Assembly (NCBI GenBank): GCA_001795035.1
Contig: MGMW01000024.1
Location: 1-10,408 of the forward strand
Reading direction: 5' to 3'
Length of the DNA stretch: 10,408 nt
Source of the DNA: Chloroflexi bacterium RBG_13_53_26
Lineage (GTDB): Bacteria > Chloroflexota > Dehalococcoidia > UBA2247 > RBG-13-53-26
The notes under the pieces were generated by a model. The model worked only from the letters and a program-made list of their open reading frames with translations, was not told the DNA's origin and searched no databases. The position numbers and the translations under genes were made by a program. Of this stretch, positions 4,814-10,408 are shown in pieces. Each line of letters begins with the position of its first letter. Position 1 is the first letter of the stretch.

Positions 4814-7252
4814 TCAGCGCTGCACCTGGTAGCGGTTCATCAGCAGCGAGTTGGTGACCACAGACACAGAACTGAATCCCATCGCCGCGGCGGCAATAAT
4901 CGGATTCAACAGAAAGCCAAGGAAAGGATAGAGGACCCCAGCTGCAATGGGGATGCCGATACTGTTATACAAGAAGGCCCAGAACAGGTTCTGCTTCACC
5001 TTGCGGATGGTGTAGCGGCTCAGCTTGATGGCTTCCACCACGTCTCTAAGATCATCCTTCACCAGAACGATGTCTCCGCTCTCCATGGCCACGTCGGTGC
5101 CGCTCCCCAGGGCTATTCCCACATCTGCCTGAGCCAGCGCCGGTGCATCGTTGATTCCGTCGCCCACCATGGCCACGACATTGCCACCTTCCTGCAAGTT
5201 AAGGATAGCTTTGGCTTTGTCTTCAGGAAGAACCTCAGCCATGACCTTCCCAATTCCAACCTGTCGAGCGATGGCATCTGCTGTCCGTCGATTGTCTCCG
5301 GTTATCATCACGGTCTCAATGCCCATTCGATGAAGCTGCTCGATGGCTTCAGAGGCGTTTTCCCTGGGTGTGTCAGACACGGCGATGAGACCTGCCATCT
5401 TCCTGTCCACAGACATGAGCATTACGGTCTTACCTTCCCCCTCCAGTTCCTGTATCTTTCCCTCAAATGGGGTATTCTCCACGTCGTTCTCGTTCATCAG
5501 GGTACGATTACCAAGAAGCACCTCTTTGCCATCTACTCTGGCCAGAATTCCACGGCCACCGAATGCCTGGAAGAATTCGGGATCAGCAAGCTCCAGACGA
5601 TTTTTTTTGGCGGCATCTACTATTGCCTCACCTACAGGATGCTCTGATCCCTTCTCGGCTAGGGCAGCCAATCTCAGGACTTCATCACGATTGAAACCAT
5701 CGGTCGCAACAATATCCGTCACCCCGGGCTTGCCTTTGGTTACGGTTCCGGTCTTGTCGAAGACTATGGTTCCGACACGGTAGGCCTTCTCCAGAGCCTC
5801 TGCGCTTTTGATGAGGATGCCGTTCTGGGCTCCTTTGCCAGTTCCTACCATTATGGCTGTTGGCGTTGCCAATCCGACGGCGCAGGGACAGGCGATGACC
5901 ATTACGGATATCAATGCGGTTAGGGCAAACACGAAGGCTTCTCCCCCGATGAAATACCAGCCGAGGAAGGCCAGTATGGCAATGACCATGACCGCAGGTA
6001 CAAATACCGCAGCCACGGAGTCGGCCAGGCGCTGTATCGGTGCCTTTGATCCCTGAGCCTGCTCCACCAGTCTAATGATCTGGGACAGAACCGTATCCTT
6101 GCCCACCTTGGTAGCTCGAAACTTCAGGTAACCATCCTTGTTCATGGTGGCTCCGGATACTTGGTCTCCTGGTTTCTTGTCGACTGGCATCGACTCGCCG
6201 GTCAGCATCGATTCATCAACGGCGGATGTACCCTCAATAACCAGCCCGTCGACAGGGATCTTCTCTCCAGGTCTGACCACGACAACATGCCCTACCTCTA
6301 CATCTTCGATGGGTACCTCCGCTTCCTTATCATCCAGGATGACGTGCGCAGTCTTGGGGCGCAACCCCATGAGCTTCTTGATAGCCTCCGATGTCCTCCC
6401 CTTTGCCCGAGCCTCCAGGTAGCGGCCCAACAAAACGATGGCGATGATGAGGGCGGCCGTATCGAAGTACACTTCACCATCGAAAACGCCGCGCAGGACA
6501 GTCACCAGCAGACTGTAGATATAGGCGGCGCTGGTACCAAGGGCAATGAGGACATCCATGTTGGCCCGGCGATTGCGAATCGCTTTGTAGGCTCCGACGT
6601 AGAATTGCCATCCGGCGACCACTTGAACGGGGGTGGCCAGAGCCAGCAGGAGCCAGTTGTTGGTGCTGGCGGAGAAAGGGCCGACAAAGGACAGTATGAA
6701 AGTCGGTATAGCCAGAACGAAGCTGAACATGACGAGGAGTCGGAGTCGCCGGTTCTGGCTTTCCCTGGCGTCTTTTTCATGGTCAATGGTCGAATCGTCT
6801 GCAGGCACGGCCCGGTAGCCCGCATCGGTGATGGCCTTCTTCAGGCTGGCGATATTGACCGTGTCGGGGTTATAGTGGACGGTGGCCTTTTCGCTGGCGA
6901 GATTCACTGAAGCCGAAACAACGCCCTCAAGCCCGTTGAGCGCTTTCTCGATGGTGGCAGCACATGTGGCACAAGTCATGCCGGTGATGTCGAAAACAAC
7001 CTCGCTGGTCGCCACCCCGTATCCGGCGTCTTCGATTGCGCTGACAAGGTCTTTCTCCGCAGTGACGGACGGGTCATACTCCACGGTGGCCTTTTCTGCG
7101 GCGAAATTGACCGCTGCCCTGGACACGCCATGCTTCCTGGAGAGGGCTCTCTCCACGGTGCCAGCGCATGTGGCGCATGTCATCCCGGTTATGCGCAGAT
7201 TAGTCTGTTTCGTCGGCTTGCTGGGCTCGTCCATGTCGTCTAATGATGGCAC
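4814..7252 (-). CDS. copA: Cu+-exporting P-type ATPase with two metal-binding domains
   Basis: This 812-residue P1B-type ATPase pumps monovalent copper (or silver) out across the cytoplasmic membrane at the cost of ATP. Two N-terminal heavy-metal domains each carry GMTCATC (C26/C29 and C94/C97). Eight membrane helices follow from about residue 168. The actuator loop has TGES (351-354), the transport site is CPC (455-457), phosphorylation occurs on D499 of DKTGT, and the nucleotide domain has SEHP (536-539) and GDGINDAP (697-704). The closing helices keep Y762-N763 and M791 with S794-S795, the signature of the Cu+ subgroup (P1B-1). The frame is opened by GTG with no good ribosome site. The ATG six codons in (7234) also lacks one, so the start is uncertain by six residues. 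It heads the ferritin/repeat-protein/SPATA20 gene run. Confidence 0.95.
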   Translation of the reverse strand: MPSLDDMDEPSKPTKQTNLRITGMTCATCAGTVERALSRKHGVSRAAVNFAAEKATVEYDPSVTAEKDLVSAIEDAGYGVATSEVVFDITGMTCATCAATIEKALNGLEGVVSASVNLASEKATVHYNPDTVNIASLKKAITDAGYRAVPADDSTIDHEKDARESQNRRLRLLVMFSFVLAIPTFILSFVGPFSASTNNWLLLALATPVQVVAGWQFYVGAYKAIRNRRANMDVLIALGTSAAYIYSLLVTVLRGVFDGEVYFDTAALIIAIVLLGRYLEARAKGRTSEAIKKLMGLRPKTAHVILDDKEAEVPIEDVEVGHVVVVRPGEKIPVDGLVIEGTSAVDESMLTGESMPVDKKPGDQVSGATMNKDGYLKFRATKVGKDTVLSQIIRLVEQAQGSKAPIQRLADSVAAVFVPAVMVIAILAFLGWYFIGGEAFVFALTALISVMVIACPCAVGLATPTAIMVGTGKGAQNGILIKSAEALEKAYRVGTIVFDKTGTVTKGKPGVTDIVATDGFNRDEVLRLAALAEKGSEHPVGEAIVDAAKKNRLELADPEFFQAFGGRGILARVDGKEVLLGNRTLMNENDVENTPFEGKIQELEGEGKTVMLMSVDRKMAGLIAVSDTPRENASEAIEQLHRMGIETVMITGDNRRTADAIARQVGIGKVMAEVLPEDKAKAILNLQEGGNVVAMVGDGINDAPALAQADVGIALGSGTDVAMESGDIVLVKDDLRDVVEAIKLSRYTIRKVKQNLFWAFLYNSIGIPIAAGVLYPFLGFLLNPIIAAAAMGFSSVSVVTNSLLMNRYQVQR

Positions 7253-7275
7253 AGTCAGAGAAAGGGCATATGTGA

Positions 7276-7365
7276 CTATTGTCTCATTTCACAAGTCTCG
7301 AATGCAATCCCAAGTTCCATAGCTTGTTTCAGAATCTCCAGGGCATTGGCTATACTCTCTTCCAT
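7276..7365 (-). CDS. possible 29-residue small protein or leader peptide ahead of copA
   Basis: An ATG with GAGGTG seven to eight bases upstream opens a 29-codon frame ending 23 bases before the copA start. The peptide MEESIANALEILKQAMELGI plus nine residues is helical. It resembles the first helix of rubrerythrin-like proteins and carries a single cysteine near its end. It could be a genuine small protein, a leader peptide coupling translation to copA (whose own ribosome site is poor), or a remnant of another ferritin-like gene. A 78-codon frame starting with TTG at 7525 overlaps it, but lacks a ribosome site. Confidence 0.35.
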   Translation of the reverse strand: MEESIANALEILKQAMELGIAFETCEMRQ

Positions 7366-7552
7366 TGGGATTCACCTCTACTTTCAAATGCTCCTTTGGC
7401 CCGTTCCACACACAGGGTTCGCATACTTCAGTCTCGGCACTGACTTTGTGGTAATGGACGGTGACAGCGCACTGATATCTTAAGGATACCGCTTTACAGG
7501 GGAGGATTGATACTATCAGTTTCAAATCGGTGCATTGGACATAGACTTGTTA

Positions 7553-7558
7553 TATAAT
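7553..7558 (+). promoter_or_regulatory. -10 element (TATAAT) for the BioD-like/DRTGG gene
   Basis: A perfect TATAAT lies 39 bases before the ATG at 7598, in the divergent intergenic region (7366-7597). No good -35 is seen at 16-18 bases; TTGGAC at 7535 is too close (12). The AT core is nearly palindromic, so it might also serve the minus strand. I found no convincing separate promoter for copA. Confidence 0.4.
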
Positions 7559-7582
7559 AGAGCATGCAAATCTGAAGGTCGT

Positions 7583-7590
7583 GAGGAGGG
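7583..7590 (+). promoter_or_regulatory. ribosome binding site that fixes the start at 7598
   Basis: GAGGAGGG stands seven bases before ATG 7598. The reading frame is open further upstream to a TTG at 7535, but nothing like a ribosome site precedes that. The protein homology also begins at 7598 (MALYVASWG), so the shorter form is chosen. Confidence 0.8.
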
Positions 7591-7597
7591 TTTGTTG

Positions 7598-8644
7598 ATG
7601 GCTCTATATGTGGCTTCTTGGGGAATGGCAGCGGGAAAGACCGCCCTCTGTGCTACTATTGGCAGGTGGCTACAGAGGAGTGGCAGAAAAACCGGCTATC
7701 TTAAACCAGTGGTGATTGTCAACGGAGGCGTTGACAAAGATGTCCAGTTCCTCAAGCAAGCTCTGGTTCTGGGCGAATCCGTGGAAGCCCTGTCTCCACT
7801 TCGTTTGAGCAATTGGCAATCACTGAAGACAGAGTTGTCTGGCGGCGCTCTGGGAGCCAAGGTGAAACAATCATATGACAATGTCATTCAGGGCAAGGAT
7901 GCCGTTCTTCTGGAAGGATTTGGTGACCTGACTGAGGGTGGACACGGGGCAGATGCCGCGCTTCAGATTGTGGAAGCGCTCAATGCCAGGGTGGTTCTTG
8001 TGGTAGCTTATGCAATCGATTTGCCTTGGGATAGCATTGTGTCTTCCGCGCAGAGATTCGGGCAACACCTGCTGGGGATAGTGATCAGCATGGTTCCCCG
8101 GAACAAGATGGAGTCAGTTCAAGCTGAGGTCGCTTCAAGGCTCAATCAGAAGGGCATCAAGATCCTAGGGTTAGTGCCCGATGAAAGACTGCTATTTGGT
8201 GTCAGTGTGGCTGAGATCGCAGAGCAGCTTCAGGCGGACATACTATGCTGTCCGGATGGGTCTACGCAACTAGTGGAGAACGTGATGATGGGAGCACTGA
8301 CTCCGGATTCCGGCGAAGAATATTTCAAGCGAAAAACCGCAAAGGCTGTGGTAGTTCGTGGTGAGCGCCCTGATATGCAGTTGGCCGCTCTGAGCACTCC
8401 CACGAAATGCCTGATCCTCACCGGTGGGGTAGCCCCGATACCTCAGGTGCTTGGCTGGGCTGAGGACAAGGGAGTGACTATACTCCTGGCCAAGCAGGAC
8501 ACACTCTCTACGGTGGCAGAAGTCGAGAAGGCCTTTACTCAAGCCAGGTTTAGACATCCAAAGAAGCTTGACAGGATGGAGCGACTTCTGAATGAACGTT
8601 TTGACCTCCAGTCAATAGGTCAGGGTCTGGGCCTTGCCGGCTAG
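7598..8644 (+). CDS. phosphotransacetylase-family protein: BioD-like P-loop NTPase plus DRTGG domain
   Basis: The 348-residue product begins with a BioD-type P-loop domain. G9-MAA-GKT15 is the phosphate-binding loop after strand 1, YLKPV at 34-38 is the usual second strand, and VLLEG at 103-107 stands where BioD and related amidoligase-like ATPases have their metal-binding acidic residue. A DRTGG domain follows from about residue 205, with the variant RGERPDMQLAAL (254-265) and CLILTGG (271-277) plus a closing KQDTLSTVAEVE segment. This is the layout of COG0857, the part found N-terminal to some phosphotransacetylases, here standing alone without the acetyl-transfer domain. It therefore should not be called a phosphotransacetylase. 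A nucleotide-dependent sensing or regulatory role is inferred. It is followed by dnaE on the same strand after 120 bases. Confidence 0.85.
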   Translation: MALYVASWGMAAGKTALCATIGRWLQRSGRKTGYLKPVVIVNGGVDKDVQFLKQALVLGESVEALSPLRLSNWQSLKTELSGGALGAKVKQSYDNVIQGKDAVLLEGFGDLTEGGHGADAALQIVEALNARVVLVVAYAIDLPWDSIVSSAQRFGQHLLGIVISMVPRNKMESVQAEVASRLNQKGIKILGLVPDERLLFGVSVAEIAEQLQADILCCPDGSTQLVENVMMGALTPDSGEEYFKRKTAKAVVVRGERPDMQLAALSTPTKCLILTGGVAPIPQVLGWAEDKGVTILLAKQDTLSTVAEVEKAFTQARFRHPKKLDRMERLLNERFDLQSIGQGLGLAG

Positions 8645-8764
8645 TACATGATTTCTGCCACAGGGTTTTGTGCAGGCTGCCAAAGCTGAAAGTCCAGCAG
8701 GTTTCTCCAATCCTCTGCCAAATGCCTTGAGGCCAGAGTCTTTGTGGAGCGATAGGCGAGTAGT
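8645..8764 (+). other. spacer between the DRTGG gene and dnaE
   Basis: This 120-base gap has only weak four-base stems (for example CACA...TGTG) and no T-run, so no terminator is seen. There is no clear promoter either. Read-through from the upstream gene into dnaE is possible. Confidence 0.4.
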
Positions 8765-10408
8765 ATGACACCGCCGGACCTCTCCTTACAATCATCTATG
8801 TTTACCCACCTTCACGTTCATACTGAACATAGCCTTCTTGATGGGTTTTGTCGCATTGAGCAGCTAGTACTCCGGGCTAAGGATCTGGGTATGGATAGCC
8901 TGGCTATCACTGACCATGGATCACTCTCCGGGATAATCGATTTCTACCTTAAAGCGAGAGAGGCGGGGATAAAGCCGATCATTGGCTGTGAATTCTATGT
9001 GGCGACGGCAAGCCGAAAAAGTCGCACTGCTGCCGACAAAGAGCCCTATCACCTTGTTCTGTTGGTAAAGGATAGGACAGGATATCAGAACCTTCTCAAG
9101 CTGGCCACAAAGGCTCAACTGGAGGGTTTCTACTACAAACCCCGGGTTGACAGAGAGCTGTTAAAGGAATACCACCACGGGCTTATCGCACTTTCCGGTT
9201 GTCTTCGTGGAGAAATATCTCGGCTGGTCTCAGAGGGCCGAAAGGGGGAGGCAAAGGAAAGTGCCTTGTGGTACAAGAACCTGTTTGGAGACTACTATCT
9301 GGAGATACAGAGGCATCCTATCCCTGAGATAGAACAGATAAACCAGGGTCTTGTTTCGATAGGTGATGAACTGGATATACCGGTTGTGGCCACCAATGAC
9401 GTCCACTACATAGATAGGCAGGACGCTCGCTGGCAGGACATGCTTCTCTGCATCCAGACCAATGCCTCCATTCACGATGAGCGACGACTGAAGATGGCAG
9501 GGGACACGTTCTACCTGCGGAGCCCTGAAGAAATGGCCCAGCTCTTCTCTGATATCCCCCAGGCCCTGGAGAATACTGAGCGTATTGCACGCTCATGCAA
9601 CCTGGATCTGGAGTTTGGTCGCTTGCACTTGCCTGAAGTCGATCTGCCGGCAGGGAAGACGGGTGATGACTACCTGGCTGAGCTTTGCTGGCAAGGTGTA
9701 TCCCAGCGCTACCAGGATACTATCCCTGGAGAGGTGGAGACCCGCCTGAGATATGAACTGGAGGTTGTTCGGAAGACTCAGTTTGCGCACTACTTCCTCG
9801 TGGTGTGGGATATTGTCTCTTTTGCCAGGCAGAACAATATCCTCTGTGGGGTAAGAGGCAGCGCTGCTGCCAGTCTGATTCTCTACTGTTTGGGTATCAC
9901 CGACGTTGACCCTCTGGAGCACAGACTGGTTTTTGAGCGGTTCCTCAATGTGGAACGCAAAGAGATGCCAGATATTGACCTTGATTTCCAGGACGACCGT
10001 CGCGATGAGGTCATCTCTTATGTAGCCAACAGATATGGCCATGATCATGTGGCTCAAATTATTACCTTCGGGACTCTGGGAGCAAGGGCAGCACTGAGAG
10101 ATGTCGGAAGGGCTCTGGGTATGCCGTATAGCCAGGTTGATCAGGTGGCAAGGCTGGTCCCGTTTGGCGTAGGTATGACAATTGAGAGGGCCCTCCAAGA
10201 GAATGGTGAGCTACGCCGAATCTATGAGGAGGACTCCACAATCAGGGAACTGGTTGACTCGGCCACGAAGCTGGAGGGAATTGCCCGACATGCCAGCACT
10301 CACGCTGCTGGCATTGTTATCTCAAAGGAATCTCTTGTTGAACATGTCCCCCTTCAACTGGTGAGCAAGGGTGAAGCAAAGGGTATGGCGATGGCCCAAT
10401 TTGGCATG
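8765..10408 (+). CDS. dnaE: DNA polymerase III alpha subunit, N-terminal 548 codons
   Basis: This is the replicative DNA polymerase catalytic chain; the frame is open to the window edge. The PHP domain opens with HLHVHTEHS (15-23) and contains ITDHGS and GCEFYVA. The polymerase palm follows with CGVRGSAAASL (361-371) and PDIDLDF, where D403 and D405 correspond to the first two catalytic aspartates of E. coli DnaE. The third lies beyond the window. The wording after the palm (ERKEMPDIDLDFQDDRRDEV) is that of DnaE, not PolC. The glycine loop is one residue shorter than the E. coli GPGRGS. Two starts are possible. ATG 8765 has a modest AGGCGAG just upstream. ATG 8798 immediately precedes the conserved FTHLHVH but has no ribosome site. 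I chose 8765 with limited confidence. Confidence 0.93.
   Translation, partial: MTPPDLSLQSSMFTHLHVHTEHSLLDGFCRIEQLVLRAKDLGMDSLAITDHGSLSGIIDFYLKAREAGIKPIIGCEFYVATASRKSRTAADKEPYHLVLLVKDRTGYQNLLKLATKAQLEGFYYKPRVDRELLKEYHHGLIALSGCLRGEISRLVSEGRKGEAKESALWYKNLFGDYYLEIQRHPIPEIEQINQGLVSIGDELDIPVVATNDVHYIDRQDARWQDMLLCIQTNASIHDERRLKMAGDTFYLRSPEEMAQLFSDIPQALENTERIARSCNLDLEFGRLHLPEVDLPAGKTGDDYLAELCWQGVSQRYQDTIPGEVETRLRYELEVVRKTQFAHYFLVVWDIVSFARQNNILCGVRGSAAASLILYCLGITDVDPLEHRLVFERFLNVERKEMPDIDLDFQDDRRDEVISYVANRYGHDHVAQIITFGTLGARAALRDVGRALGMPYSQVDQVARLVPFGVGMTIERALQENGELRRIYEEDSTIRELVDSATKLEGIARHASTHAAGIVISKESLVEHVPLQLVSKGEAKGMAMAQFGM

Noticed and set aside
6161..6910. A 249-codon plus-strand frame opposite copA.
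   Set aside because: It is a low-complexity shadow of the well-supported copA coding strand and has no ribosome site.
7508..7518. A TGATA-C-TATCA inverted repeat in the divergent intergenic region, possibly an operator.
   Set aside because: Short, AT-rich and single-copy in the window, and I cannot match it to a known copper regulator site.
7289..7525. A 78-codon minus-strand frame with a TTG start and several cysteines (VCEPC).
   Set aside because: It has no ribosome site and no recognised motif, and it overlaps the better supported 29-codon frame. It could be decayed sequence.

Overview
The window looks like chromosomal DNA from an anaerobic or microaerobic bacterium, most likely a member of the Chloroflexota (Dehalococcoidia-like). 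The best support is the DNA polymerase III alpha chain, whose central block (GVRGSAAASL, then PDIDLDFQDD) matches my recollection of that phylum. The BioD-like/DRTGG P-loop protein and the concentration of small di-iron proteins agree with this. The assignment is an inference from memory and was not tested.

Layout. Positions 1-7365 are read from the minus strand and 7598-10408 from the plus strand, with a divergent intergenic region at 7366-7597. In transcription order, the minus strand starts with a possible 29-residue ORF (7365-7276). It continues with a CopA-type Cu+ P-type ATPase (7252-4814), a tandem double ferritin-like protein (4762-3893), an unrecognised 101-residue protein made of two copies of one 48-residue unit (3776-3471), and a SPATA20/YyaL-type thioredoxin-fold protein (3474-1369) whose start overlaps the previous stop. 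The four main genes all start with GTG and probably form one transcription unit. Beyond a 375-bp stretch with at most a short relic ORF lies a second minus-strand unit. It has an extended -10 promoter, a broken glutaredoxin gene (993-788), a rubrerythrin-like ferritin-family protein (740-225) and a partial COQ7-like ferritin-family protein (225 to the edge).

The plus strand carries a phosphotransacetylase-family protein (BioD-like NTPase plus DRTGG domain, 7598-8644) and the first 548 codons of dnaE.

Taken together, the minus strand reads as a metal and redox stress island. It has copper export, up to five ferritin-like four-helix modules in three proteins (four with a full set of di-iron ligands, one cut off by the edge), a thioredoxin-fold protein and a glutaredoxin remnant. 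The least explained parts are the two-repeat 101-residue protein coupled to the SPATA20/YyaL gene, and the glutaredoxin broken exactly at its active site. Two perfect intercistronic hairpins are also worth noting. I saw no tRNA, rRNA, CRISPR array, insertion sequence or clear factor-independent terminator.
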